Assembly: GCA_963814355.1 (NCBI GenBank)
Contig: CAWFCZ010000018.1
Location: forward strand, 992,001 to 1,056,000
Source of the DNA: JADGOV01 sp963814355
Lineage (GTDB): Bacteria; Actinomycetota; Actinomycetes; JADGOV01
Length of the DNA stretch: 64,000 bases
Direction: 5' to 3'
Below are positions 7,670 to 16,210 of this stretch, one piece after another. Under the pieces are notes generated by a model. It worked only from the letters and a program-made list of their open reading frames with translations, had not been told where the DNA came from and ran no database searches. Each line of letters begins with the position of its first letter. Within the stretch, counting starts at the first letter, position 1. Made by a program: the position numbers and the translations under genes.

Positions 7670-9091
7670 TCAGGAGGCGAGGGTCAGCGCACCGGCGGTG
7701 CGCAGTTGCGCGACGGCCGCCGGCAGGGCGGCCAAGGCGCTGCGGACATCGGCGTCGCCGACCACCTGCCAGGCGTAGCGCCGTACGTAGCAGCGCAGCG
7801 CCTGGTCAAAGCGCGCCGGTCCGGCCCGGGCTCGGGCGGCGAGCAGCGCCGCAGCCCCCTTGGCGTAGACCACGGTGGCGTAATCCCGGCCCGGAGCGAA
7901 GCTGTCCACCGGTGCCCCGACCGCCCCCGGAACGCCCAGCGCCGAGCGGTACGTGGCCACGCCGATACCGTCTTCCAGCGCCTGGGCGTAGGTGGCGAAG
8001 GCCTCGTCCAGCCAGGGGTCCCGGGCCTGGTCGTTGCCGACCAGGCCATAGAACCACTGGTGGGCGACCTCGTGGTCGACCGCCAGCCGGGTGCGGGTAT
8101 CGCCGATGAAGACGCTGCCGGGGTACTCCACCCCGGATCCGCCGATGCCGGGCAACGCGGCCACGGCGAGGGCGGTGAAGGCGTACGGCCCGAACCGGTC
8201 GGCGTGCCCGGCGAGGGCGGACCGGGCGGCGGCCAGCAACGTGACCGGGTCGACGGCGACGCCCGGAGCCACTCCGACGGTGACCGGCACGCCGGAAACC
8301 GCGCCCTTGGCCAGGGCGAACGGCCCCACGGCGACCCCGACGTCGCGGGCACCGGCCGCGGTTGCCCGCCACTGTCGACGCCCGGGGCCGGCCGGCGACG
8401 GCGGGCCGGTACGCCCGGTCATTAGTACCGTGTCCGACGCCGGGGCGATCACGGTGGTCTCGGTGTCCGCCGCCTCGCTGGCGACGAACTCGGCAACGGT
8501 ACGGCCCGGCCGCTCGCTCACCCAACCCCGGCCGCGAACCATCGCCAGCAGCGGGTGCCCGCTGCCCCACCACGCGACCTGTGCGGCGTGCCCGAACCGG
8601 TCGACCCCGGCCGGCGGCAGCTTCAGCCGGAAGGACAATTCGACGCTCACCCTGCGCCCCGCCGGGCGCACCGCCATCAGCGGCAGCCGCAGCGTGGTCG
8701 GTTCGGTGGTGGTGACCCGTAGCGGGGCGCCGTCCACCCGGGCCGAGGTGACCACCAGACCCGCGCCGCGCTGCCGGCTCGCCGGTGCCTGGGCCACCAA
8801 CCGGAACACCACCTCGGAGATCGGCCGGTCCGGGGTGAACTCGACGTGCTCCCGACCATCCACCCGGTCGTGGGAGTCAGCCAGGGTGAAGTGCAGCCGG
8901 ACGCTGGGCCGCTGCGGACTCAGTGCCGCGTAGCTCGCCGGGCAGGTCGCCGCCGACGTGGCGGCCGTACCCGTCGGGGTGCCGCCGGCCGGTCGCCCGG
9001 CTGACGGTGCGGGCCTGGTCGTACAGGCCGCGACTGCTGAGAGCACCAGCCCGCAGGCCGCAACACCGCGAAACCTGCGCCGAACGCGCAC
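7670..9091 (-). CDS. Secreted M1-family zinc metallopeptidase (lipoprotein)
   Basis: Probable lipid-anchored aminopeptidase-like enzyme. Residues 1-23 form a signal peptide with a lipobox ending at Cys23 (SAVAAC). The zinc site H340-E-V-A-H344 and the downstream glutamate of WLDEAFATY (about 363) are intact, and GSGVEYPG (about 318-325) stands where many M1 enzymes have GxMEN. At 473 residues it lacks the long helical C-terminal domain of full M1 aminopeptidases, as in many actinobacterial paralogues. Converges with the aminotransferase, 29 bases apart. Substrate unknown. Confidence 0.85.
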   Translation of the reverse strand: MRVRRRFRGVAACGLVLSAVAACTTRPAPSAGRPAGGTPTGTAATSAATCPASYAALSPQRPSVRLHFTLADSHDRVDGREHVEFTPDRPISEVVFRLVAQAPASRQRGAGLVVTSARVDGAPLRVTTTEPTTLRLPLMAVRPAGRRVSVELSFRLKLPPAGVDRFGHAAQVAWWGSGHPLLAMVRGRGWVSERPGRTVAEFVASEAADTETTVIAPASDTVLMTGRTGPPSPAGPGRRQWRATAAGARDVGVAVGPFALAKGAVSGVPVTVGVAPGVAVDPVTLLAAARSALAGHADRFGPYAFTALAVAALPGIGGSGVEYPGSVFIGDTRTRLAVDHEVAHQWFYGLVGNDQARDPWLDEAFATYAQALEDGIGVATYRSALGVPGAVGAPVDSFAPGRDYATVVYAKGAAALLAARARAGPARFDQALRCYVRRYAWQVVGDADVRSALAALPAAVAQLRTAGALTLAS

Positions 9092-9143
9092 ACCGGGAAC
9101 TCTACGGCGGAAAGGTCACGGGCCGGTCGCGCCCGGCAACTCC

Positions 9144-10130
9144 TCAGGAAGTAGCCCGCGGCCGCGGAGCAAGCAGGTCGGTGCGGCCCCGGAACCGTTG
9201 CAGGAAGCGGTCGTAGGTCCGCTTGGACTCCCGATCCCGGTACGCGGGGTCGGAGTCGTGGTAACCGCGGTGGGGGCCCTGGTGCACCGGAAGATCCTCG
9301 GCGGGTACGACGAGGCGGCCCCCGGTGGCCGCGCGTACCGCGAAGGAGAATTCCATGTCGGCGTTGCGGTAGAACCGGGCCTTGGGGTGCGGGCCGCCGG
9401 CCTGGCGCGCCGCGCTCCGCCGCACCGCGAGCAGGTACCCGAGCAGGGCGTCCACCTCGCCGGGACCGGCCGGAAGGAAGGAACGCCAGTCGTCGTCAAG
9501 GTCGACGTTGACCCCGCGCCAGCCGGCGCCCACCACGCCCGGATCGGCAAAGGCCTCGAGCACCGGGGTCAGCGCGTCACCGTTCAAAATCGTCGAGGTC
9601 TCCAACCAGACATGTACCTGCGCGGTGTCCAGCCGCAGCATCGCCACGCGAGCCGCCGCCCACCCGGTCGGGGCGCCCAGGTGCCACTCAGTGATCCGCT
9701 CGGGATGCGCGGCAGCGAGTTCGTGCAGCACATCGCCGGCGCCCTCGACGTTGCCCAGGTCGAGGCCGAGGATCCCCACGTCCGGCGGGGCTTTGGCAAG
9801 TACGGCAGCGACGCACTGCCGCAGGTCCTCCGGCCAGCCCTCCACCAGCAGGGCGACGGTGGCCCGGCCCTGGTCCGGTTCGGCGCTGCGATCCGGCAGG
9901 TCGCGAATCGAGGGGACGACCTCGTACGGCGGCTTGGGGGTCAAGCGCCACCCCGACGGTGCGTCGGTGACGGTCCAGCCGGCGTCAGCGATCGCCTCAC
10001 GGAGCGTGTCGGAGGTGGCGAAGTCCCGGGCGTCGCGGGCCTTTGCCCGGGCCTCGGCAAGGTCGAGGACCTCCGGAGGGGGCTGTTGCGAGGAGGGCGG
10101 TTCCGGGGAGGGCGGTTCCGGCGGGGCCAT
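9144..10130 (-). CDS. Glycosyltransferase-like protein with CysRS-like N-terminal helical hinge
   Basis: After a Pro-rich tail, residues about 20-65 (AEARAKARDARDFATSDTLR, then DAGWTVTDAPSGWRL) closely resemble the C-terminal helical region of cysteinyl-tRNA synthetase. From about residue 85 a GT-A-like domain follows, with NADMEFSFAVRAATGG and a DLPVHQGPHRGYHD segment, as in family-2-like glycosyltransferases. No membrane segment. The neighbours (peptidase, hydratase pair) do not fix a role. I recognise the domain resemblance, not a characterised protein; donor and acceptor are unknown. Confidence 0.7.
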   Translation of the reverse strand: MAPPEPPSPEPPSSQQPPPEVLDLAEARAKARDARDFATSDTLREAIADAGWTVTDAPSGWRLTPKPPYEVVPSIRDLPDRSAEPDQGRATVALLVEGWPEDLRQCVAAVLAKAPPDVGILGLDLGNVEGAGDVLHELAAAHPERITEWHLGAPTGWAAARVAMLRLDTAQVHVWLETSTILNGDALTPVLEAFADPGVVGAGWRGVNVDLDDDWRSFLPAGPGEVDALLGYLLAVRRSAARQAGGPHPKARFYRNADMEFSFAVRAATGGRLVVPAEDLPVHQGPHRGYHDSDPAYRDRESKRTYDRFLQRFRGRTDLLAPRPRATS

Positions 10131-10144
10131 GAGGCGACGACGAA

Positions 10145-10585
10145 TCAGCCGAGTTGGACGGTTGCCCGGGCCTGGGTCAGCACCTTGCTCTGCGGGCCGC
10201 GGGCGGTGAGTTCCACCCGGACCCGCCCGCCGTCGAGCTTCTCGACGACCCGGCCGCTGACCTCCAGCGCGGTGCCGTGTTCGTCGTCCGGGACCACGAG
10301 CATGGTGGAGAACCGTACCCCGTAGTCCACGACGGCGGCCGGGTCGCCGACCCAGTCGGTGACCACCCGGATCGCCTGGGCCATGGAGAACATGCCGTGC
10401 GCGATGACGTCGGGCAGCCCGACGGCCTTGGCGCTGCGCTCGTTCCAGTGGATGACGTTGAAGTCGCCGGAGGCGCCGCAGTACTTCACCAGGTTCAGCC
10501 GGGTGACCTCGAAGCGCGCGCCGGGCAGTTCGGTGCCGACCTCGACATCGTCGTAGCGCACCAGGAGCGTCCCCACCTCGGTCAT
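10145..10585 (-). CDS. MaoC-like (R)-specific enoyl-ACP hydratase/dehydratase subunit
   Basis: Hot-dog-fold protein of 146 residues with the hydratase-2 core: GDFNVIHWNERSAKAVGLPD followed by IAHGMFSMAQ (catalytic Asp/His region near residues 41-65). It resembles HadB of the mycobacterial (3R)-hydroxyacyl-ACP dehydratase. The ATG at 10585 overlaps the stop of the upstream partner (ATGA), so the two are translationally coupled and probably form a heterodimer in fatty-acid elongation. The assignment to a pathway is inferred. Confidence 0.85.
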   Translation of the reverse strand: MTEVGTLLVRYDDVEVGTELPGARFEVTRLNLVKYCGASGDFNVIHWNERSAKAVGLPDVIAHGMFSMAQAIRVVTDWVGDPAAVVDYGVRFSTMLVVPDDEHGTALEVSGRVVEKLDGGRVRVELTARGPQSKVLTQARATVQLG

Positions 10586-11031
10586 GGCGTGCCGCCGCGC
10601 ACCACGAGCGTCGAGTACGCCGTGCAGAGCGCTTCGCCGGCGGTCGTGGCGACCGCGACCTCGGTGCTGAGCACTTCGTTGCGCCCGAGCGTGGCGATGT
10701 CGGCGATCCGCAGCGTGCCGACTACCTCCGCACCGGCGCACAACGGGCGGTGGTAGCTGAACCGCTGCTGGCCGTGCACCACGCGGCTGTAGTCGACGTC
10801 GAGTTCCGGGTCGTGCACCGCCTGGGCGGCGACCGCCATGGTGAGCACGATGGGGAAGGTGGGTGGTGCCAGCAGATCGGGGTGACCCAGTGCCCGGGCC
10901 GCGGCCACGTCGCAGTAGGCCGGGTTCGGGTCGCCGATCGCATCGGCGAACTCGCGGATCTTCCCTCGGGTGACCGCGTACGGCTCGCTCGGCGGGTAGG
11001 AACGCCCGAGAAAGGCTCGGTTGATCGGCAT
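10582..11031 (-). CDS. FAS1-like dehydratase, HadA/UPF0336-type subunit
   Basis: 149-residue hot-dog protein starting MPINRAFLGRSYPPSEPYAV with IGDPNPAYCD and LLAPPTFPIVLT, typical of the N-terminal (substrate-binding) partner of MaoC-type dehydratases such as HadA. It lies directly downstream of rpmG and overlaps the MaoC-like subunit by 4 bases. The rpmG-hadA-hadB-like order is common in actinobacteria, including mycobacteria, which supports the heterodimer reading. Confidence 0.85.
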   Translation of the reverse strand: MPINRAFLGRSYPPSEPYAVTRGKIREFADAIGDPNPAYCDVAAARALGHPDLLAPPTFPIVLTMAVAAQAVHDPELDVDYSRVVHGQQRFSYHRPLCAGAEVVGTLRIADIATLGRNEVLSTEVAVATTAGEALCTAYSTLVVRGGTP

Positions 11032-11049
11032 CGGCCTGAGCCGGTCGGA

Positions 11050-11217
11050 TCAGCGGGTTTCGCGGTGTGCGGTGTGCGTCCGGCAGTTCGGGCAGAACTT
11101 CTTCATCTCGAGCCGGTCCGGATCGTTCCGCCGGTTCTTCTTGGTGATGTAGTTGCGGTGCTTGCAATCCTGGCAGGCCAGAGTGATCTTCGGACGTACG
11201 TCGGTGGCCTTCGCCAT
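11050..11217 (-). CDS. rpmG: 50S ribosomal protein L33
   Basis: 55-residue L33 starting MAKATDVRPKITLACQDC. Four cysteines as CxxC (15,18) and CxxC (42,45) make this the zinc-binding C+ form. ATG is preceded by GGAAGAGGCACGTCC. It lies upstream of the hydratase pair. Confidence 0.96.
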   Translation of the reverse strand: MAKATDVRPKITLACQDCKHRNYITKKNRRNDPDRLEMKKFCPNCRTHTAHRETR

Positions 11218-11288
11218 GGTGGACGTGCCTCTTCCTGACTCAGCGGCTGGCGCCGGCTTCGGGTCCTGCGGTGTGCGGTGCTAGCGGG

Positions 11289-11362
11289 TAGCGGAGGCCG
11301 GACTTGAACCGGCGACACAGCGATTATGAGCCGCTTGCTCTGCCTGACTGAGCTACTCCGCC
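11289..11362 (-). tRNA. tRNA-Met (CAT), elongator type
   Basis: Minus strand: acceptor GGCGGAG (11362-11356) pairs with CTCCGCT (11296-11290, one G-U), anticodon loop CTCATAA gives CAT, T-arm GGTTCAAGTCC. The paired first base and the GTAGCTCAG D-arm fit an elongator rather than an initiator tRNA. Confidence 0.94.
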
Positions 11363-11456
11363 GAGGCCGGTCATACCGGCACCGACTGTCGAGGATACCC
11401 GGCGTCATCCGGTCACCAACAGGTCGATTCGCCGAGACACCCCGGACGCACTACTG

Positions 11457-11529
11457 AGCCCCCTTACGGAATCGAACCGTAGACCTTCTCCTTACCATGG
11501 AGACGCTCTGCCGACTGAGCTAAGGGGGC
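11457..11529 (-). tRNA. tRNA-Thr (GGT)
   Basis: Minus strand: acceptor GCCCCCT (11529-11523) pairs with AGGGGGC (11464-11458), anticodon loop ATGGTAA gives GGT, T-arm GGTTCGATTCC, no encoded CCA. It lies 94 bases from tRNA-Met. Confidence 0.95.
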
Positions 11530-11607
11530 GCGATCGGGCGCCGAGGTCGACGTTGACCTCCGAGGCTCACCGTCACGCTCGCCTCGGAAATTTAGGCTAC
11601 ACGTCGG

Positions 11608-12680
11608 CTACGGGGTCGGGTCGGCGTAGGTCCCCCCGTAGATGTTGGTGTTTCCGAAGCGCCACGGGCAGACCCGCGGGGGCGCCGGTGCCGGCAGCGG
11701 GTGCCGGGTGATCAGCGACGCGCGATAGGCGTCGACCGCCGGGCAGTCCGCCGCGCCGCGGACGTCGTTCCACACCGCGATCGCCCCGGTGCGGGTGGCC
11801 GTCACGTAGTTGTAGTCGCCCAGGAACCCTTGGGTGAGGCCGTTCTGGCTCGAATCCCGAGCGTCCCCGACCGCGCCGCGGTGCAGCGTGGCGAAGGATC
11901 CCAGCACGGCCCCGGCGACGTCGGCGTGCCGGACCACCCCCCGCATGGGGCGAGAGGTCCTCGTCGTCGGCTGCCACGGCTTGCCGAACGCGTCGTACGT
12001 GACGTAGACGTCGGTCCCGGTGGGAGACACCGCAACCGCCGTGTACGCCGGTCGGTCGCCCACGGCGGCGGCGTTCCCGGCTACCCGCCACGAGTTGGCC
12101 CCGTCCGCGGAGACCGTGACCATGACGGTCTCGCGATTGAGCCCGCGGCTGCCGTCCGACCAGCCGGCCACCATCAGGTTGCTGGCATCCCGCCCGGTCG
12201 GGGCGCCGTTGGCGATGTCCAGGGAGAGCACGGCGTCGAGCCGGGCGCCGGCCAGGCCGTCCATGGTCCAACGCGGGTCGCCATCGGCGACATGAGCCGG
12301 GTCCAGCCGCCCGGGCAGGGTGGCCGGGCCGATCCAGGTGGGCGTGGCGAAGGTTGCGCCGCCGTCGGTCGACTTGGCGATCATCTGCCAGGCGTGGCCG
12401 GCCCTGGTGCCGTTCTCGTGCCCTACGTAGACCGCGCCCCGGCTGTCGGTCCGGATCGTGCAGAACGAGGCACCGGTGAAGGCGGTGGCCGCCCGGGTGT
12501 AGGTGACCTGCACCGGCGCCGACCAGGTGTCACCCCCGTCGGTGGACCGTGCGAGTTGGATGGGCTCGCCGGACTGGGTCGGTCCGCGGTAGGACGTCCA
12601 GCAGACGTACGCGGTGCCGAAGTGCCGGCTGGTCGCCGCGTTGTCCACCCAGATTGCCTCTTTGTCGTTGAACGTGTTCG
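11608..12680 (-). pseudogene. 5'-truncated sialidase/BNR-repeat protein remnant
   Basis: The conserved part begins about 12675 with NTFNDKEAIWVDNAATS and runs to a stop at 11608. Asp-box (BNR) motifs STDGGDTWSAP and STDGGATF and a tail with NYVTATRTG and VWNDVRG place it with exo-sialidase/neuraminidase-like beta-propellers. Secreted family members have a signal peptide and about 100 more N-terminal residues. Upstream here the frame is non-homologous and overlaps a small membrane-protein gene, so the 5' end seems lost. I cannot exclude expression from an internal start. Confidence 0.65.
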
Positions 12681-12779
12681 TGCCGAGCTTGTGGGAGGCG
12701 GACCGGCCGCTGCCACGCCGACGAATCGCCGGCCTGTCCACAGATCTGCGCAGATAGGCAGCGCGGGTGGAACCGTGGC

Positions 12780-12926
12780 TCAGCGGCGGCGGCCCCGGCC
12801 CCGGCCCCGGCCCCGGCGGATCTGACCCTCGAGCCGGCTGCTCGGCATCAGCAGCATCTTGACGTTCTTCCAGCGCAGCGCCAGCAGAAGCGCGATGACC
12901 GCGATAACCAGGACCACCCACCACAT
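12780..12926 (-). CDS. Small membrane protein with Arg/Gly tail
   Basis: 48 residues: one membrane helix (WWVVLVIAVIALLLALRW) followed by a basic tail ending in repeated RG units encoded by a GGCCCC simple repeat (about 12789-12815). It starts 93 bases downstream of tRNA-Tyr. No function is recognised; the clear hydrophobic helix at the start argues that it is a real gene. Confidence 0.5.
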   Translation of the reverse strand: MWWVVLVIAVIALLLALRWKNVKMLLMPSSRLEGQIRRGRGRGRGRRR

Positions 12927-13018
12927 GCCTTGGCTGTGCCCGCTGGTGTCGGGCTGAACCTGCCTGGCGTCGACCCGGCTACGGCGCGCGCCTGCACCGC
13001 GACTTCCCCGGGGTGTGG

Positions 13019-13100
13019 TGGCAGGTGTTGGGTTCGAACCAACGTAGGCTGAGCCGGCGGTTTTACAGACCGCTCCCTTTGGCCACTCGGGCAACCTGCC
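13019..13100 (-). tRNA. tRNA-Tyr (GTA)
   Basis: Minus strand, 82 nt: acceptor GGCAGGT (13100-13094) pairs with ACCTGCC (13026-13020), anticodon loop TGTAAA gives GTA, long variable arm as expected of a class II tRNA, T-arm GGTTCGAACCC. Confidence 0.95.
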
Positions 13101-13171
13101 ATGCGGTACCGAGAATAACCGACACCCAGCGCGGGCCGGAGCGTTGCCCGCCGTCCCCCCGGAGGCAGTAC

Positions 13172-13663
13172 GTGGCGGATCCCTCTTTCGATGTGGTCAG
13201 CAAGGTCGACCGCCAGGAAGTCGACAACGCGCTCAACCAGGCCGCCAAAGAGGTCGCCCAGCGCTTCGACTTCAAGGGGGTCGGCGCCTCGATCGCCTGG
13301 TCCGGTGACACCATAGAGATCAAGGCGAACAGCGAGGAACGGGTGAAGGCCGTCCTCGACGTGTTCCGCGAGCGGTTGATCAAGCGCGGCGTGTCGCTCA
13401 AGGCGCTGGACCACGGCGACCCCCAGCCAGCCTCCGGAGGCGCCTCCCAGCTGCCGGTACGCCTCCAGCAGGGCATCGCCGACGACAAGGCCAAGGCGAT
13501 CGCCAAGAAGATCCGCAGCGACGGCCCGAAGGGCGTGCAGGCCCAGATCCAGGGTGACCAGCTGCGGGTGAGCGGCAAGAAGCGCGACGACCTGCAGGCC
13601 GTCATCGCGCTGCTGAAGGACGCCGACTTCGACGTACCGCTGCAATTCGTCAACTACCGGTAG
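13172..13663 (+). CDS. yajQ: YajQ family nucleotide-binding protein
   Basis: 163-residue UPF0234/YajQ protein starting VADPSFDVVSKVDRQEVDNA, with QRFDFKGVGASI and KKIRSDGPKGVQAQIQGDQL. GTG at 13172 is preceded by GGAGG (13161). The family binds nucleotides/RNA and in some proteobacteria cyclic di-GMP; the actinobacterial role is unknown. Transcribed divergently from tRNA-Tyr. Confidence 0.95.
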   Translation: MADPSFDVVSKVDRQEVDNALNQAAKEVAQRFDFKGVGASIAWSGDTIEIKANSEERVKAVLDVFRERLIKRGVSLKALDHGDPQPASGGASQLPVRLQQGIADDKAKAIAKKIRSDGPKGVQAQIQGDQLRVSGKKRDDLQAVIALLKDADFDVPLQFVNYR

Positions 13664-13915
13664 CGGGCGGGCGACCCGCGCAGGTCCGCCGGGGAACGGC
13701 ACCGGTGGCGACTGAGCATTTGGGCACACAGTGCCCACCGTGATCAAAGATCGGTACGCTCAAGGTGATCTTCAGCAAAGAGGTCTGGCGGACCACTGTG
13801 TGGTCAAGTGCTCAGGGCGAGCGTTCCGCTCCGCTCCCGCAGGTGACGGGTACCGGAGGAGCCTCGTGACGGTCCGCCGGTAACGGCACGGAGGTCGACG
13901 AGCGGGCCGGACGGG

Positions 13916-14637
13916 TTAGCGGTGAGTCACCCCGGCCATCGCCTCCAGCCGCGCGATCCGCTCGGGCATCGGCGGGTGGGTGGCGAACATGCTGGCCAGC
14001 CCCGCGCCTCGGAACGGATTCACGATCATCAAGTGGCTGCTGGTGACCAGCCGCTGATCCTGCGGCAGCGGGCGCGCCGCGGCTCCGGCTTCCAGTTTCC
14101 GCAGCGCACTGGCCAGTGCCAGCGGGTCGCCGGTGAGGGAGGCGCCGTCGGCATCGGCCTGGTACTCCCGCGAACGGCTGATCGCCAGTTGGATGAGGCT
14201 GGCGGCTACCGGGCCGAGCACCATCATCAGCAGCCCACCCAGCCAGTTGCCGCCCTCATCGTCGTCGCTACCCATCGGCAGGAACCAGGCCAGCTGAGCC
14301 AGGAACGTGACGATGCTGGCGAGCGCCCCAGCGACGGAGGAGGTAAGGATGTCCCGGTTGTACACGTGGGAAAGTTCGTGGCCGAGCACGGCACGCATCT
14401 CACGCTCGGAGACGATGGCGTGCAGCCGGGGCGCCTGGCTCGGACTGACCGGCTGCGCCCGCATGGACCGCAACGCGATCTGGTCGCTGAAGAAGTACGC
14501 GAACCCGTTCATCCCCAGGGCGAAGACCAGGGCGATCAGCAAGCCGCCGCGGCCGAAGAAGGCGCCGAATAACAGCATGAGGGCCGACAGGGAGCCGAGT
14601 AGGACGGCTGTCTCAGACCGTTGTGCTGGCGCTGCAC
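13916..14637 (-). pseudogene. htpX: Broken HtpX-like membrane zinc protease
   Basis: The body matches HtpX: TAVLLGSLSALMLLFG, FSDQIALRSMRAQPVS, the zinc motif HELSHVYNRDIL, SREYQADADGASLTGDPLAL and TSSHLMIVNPF. Two lesions are visible. A GTG with an ideal AGGAGG (start 14637) opens VQRQHNGLR, then one base is missing within CTGAGACAGCC and the homologous sequence continues in another frame. Near 14405 the text jumps from LHAIVS to EREMRAVLGHELSH, losing about 45 residues that HtpX normally has between these points. The protein is probably non-functional; the frameshift alone could be a sequencing error, the in-frame deletion is harder to explain that way. Confidence 0.75.
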
Positions 14638-14728
14638 GGGTTCCTCCTGAGGTCGCGCTCACTATGAGAAACGACCGGGCGGACACCGGATCTTCCGAAC
14701 CGCCGCTGAACGGAGGCTAAGAAGACGC

Positions 14729-16162
14729 TCAGCCCAGACCGGGGACGACCGTCAGCAGGGCCTGCGGCCAGAACCCGAGAACCACGGCGGCTACCGCCGC
14801 CAGCCCGACGGCAGCGGCCACCGGCGCCGGCACCGCCAGCCGCTGCCGGTCCGGTTCGGCCGGTTCGAACAGCGTCGCGGCCAGCCGCACGTAGTAGTAC
14901 AGACCAATCACCGTGTTGACCGCCATCAGTACCGCCAGCCACACCAGGCCGCCACTCACCGCGGAGCGGAAGACCACCACCTTGGCGATCAGCCCGATCA
15001 GCCCGGGAGGAAGCCCGGCGAGGCAGGTCAGGAAGAACGCCAGTGCCAGTGCGAGCCACGGCGCGTCGGCGAACAGCCCCCGGTAGTCGGCAAGCGCGGA
15101 CCGCGGCCGGCGGGCGGCGACCGCGGCCACGGCGCCGAAGGCACCGAGATTCATCACCGCGTACGCGCCGAGGTAGGCCAACGCCGGCCCGGCGTCCGGC
15201 ACGGCGAGCGGCACCAGGATGTACCCGGCCTGGGCGATGGAGGACCAGGCGAGCAGGCGGACCACGTGGGCCTGCCGCAGCGCGGCCAGGTTGCCGACCG
15301 TCATGGTGGCCGCCGCCAGCACCGCCAGTACCGGGCGCCAGCTACCGGCATAACTGGCGCAGGCGTTGAGCACCAAGATCAGCCCGGCGAAGCCGGCGGC
15401 CTTGGAGGCCACCGACAGGTACGCGGCCAACGGCACGGCAGCCCCCTGGTAGGTGTCCGGCGCCCAGCCGTGAAACGGCACCGCAGCCACCTTGAAGGCG
15501 AAACCGGCGATCACCAGCACGACGGCGGCGGCGGTCACCGGCGAGTTCGGGGCCGCGGCGAGGGCGGCCGAGATGGCCCCGAGTTGCAGGGCCCCGGTCG
15601 CTCCGTAGAGCAGGCTGATGCCGTAGACGGTGATCGCCGTGGACACCACGGAGATCAGGAAGAACTTCAGGGCCGCCTCGGACGCCCTCGGGTCTGCCCG
15701 GCGCAGGCCGACCAGGACGAACGCCGGCAGGGTGAGCACCTCCAGCGCCAGCAGCAGCACCAGCAGGTCGCGCGCGGCGACCAGGGTTAGCATGCCGGCG
15801 AAGGAGGTGAGCAGCAGGAAGTAGAACTCCCCGGACGGCATCCGGTCGCGTTCCACAGTGGGCCCGCAGAGCAGCACGATCACCACGCCCACCAGGGCGA
15901 ACAGCGCCTGGCCGAAGATGGTGAAGGAGTCGACGACGTAGCTGCAGCGGGTGCCGGAGCAGAACGTGGCCCGATTCGGGTGGGCGGAGGCGGTACCGGC
16001 CAGCACACCGCCGGCGGCCAGCAGGGCGCCGAGCGCCACCGCGGGAAGCAGCCGCCGGGCCCGGGGCGTCGCCAGGTCGGCCAGCAGCGTGGCGGCCCCC
16101 CCGAGCGCGACCACCGCCGGCGGTGCGATCGCCGCGTAGTCGATGCTCTGGGCATAGCTCAT
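14729..16162 (-). CDS. nuoN: NADH-quinone oxidoreductase subunit N, second copy
   Basis: Antiporter-like membrane subunit of the partial complex I locus; 477 residues, about 14 membrane helices. Family motifs include DLLVLLLALEVLTLPAF, the broken-helix region FKVAAVPFHGWAPDTYQGA with its conserved lysine, and VRLLAWSSIAQAGYILVPL. ATG (MSYAQSIDYAAIAP) lies after a 20-bp tandem duplication that separates it from nuoM2. Last gene of the operon. Confidence 0.93.
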   Translation of the reverse strand: MSYAQSIDYAAIAPPAVVALGGAATLLADLATPRARRLLPAVALGALLAAGGVLAGTASAHPNRATFCSGTRCSYVVDSFTIFGQALFALVGVVIVLLCGPTVERDRMPSGEFYFLLLTSFAGMLTLVAARDLLVLLLALEVLTLPAFVLVGLRRADPRASEAALKFFLISVVSTAITVYGISLLYGATGALQLGAISAALAAAPNSPVTAAAVVLVIAGFAFKVAAVPFHGWAPDTYQGAAVPLAAYLSVASKAAGFAGLILVLNACASYAGSWRPVLAVLAAATMTVGNLAALRQAHVVRLLAWSSIAQAGYILVPLAVPDAGPALAYLGAYAVMNLGAFGAVAAVAARRPRSALADYRGLFADAPWLALALAFFLTCLAGLPPGLIGLIAKVVVFRSAVSGGLVWLAVLMAVNTVIGLYYYVRLAATLFEPAEPDRQRLAVPAPVAAAVGLAAVAAVVLGFWPQALLTVVPGLG

Positions 16163-16170
16163 CGGCCGAG

Positions 16171-16210
16171 CACCGCCCGCATCAGCCCAACACCGCCCGC
16201 ATCAGCCCAA
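16171..16210. repeat. 20-bp tandem duplication at the nuoM2-nuoN2 junction
   Basis: The unit CACCGCCCGCATCAGCCCAA occurs twice in a row (16171-16190, 16191-16210), followed by a partial third start. It lies across the nuoM2 stop and just upstream of nuoN2 and widens a junction which elsewhere in this operon is an overlap. Confidence 0.9.

Noticed and set aside
12789..12815. GGCCCC simple repeat as a regulatory element
   Set aside because: It is explained as the coding sequence of the Arg/Gly tail of the small membrane protein.
13664..13915. Possible cyclic-di-AMP riboswitch
   Set aside because: The gap lies between two gene 3' ends, and I could not fit the conserved helices; a covariance-model search would be needed.
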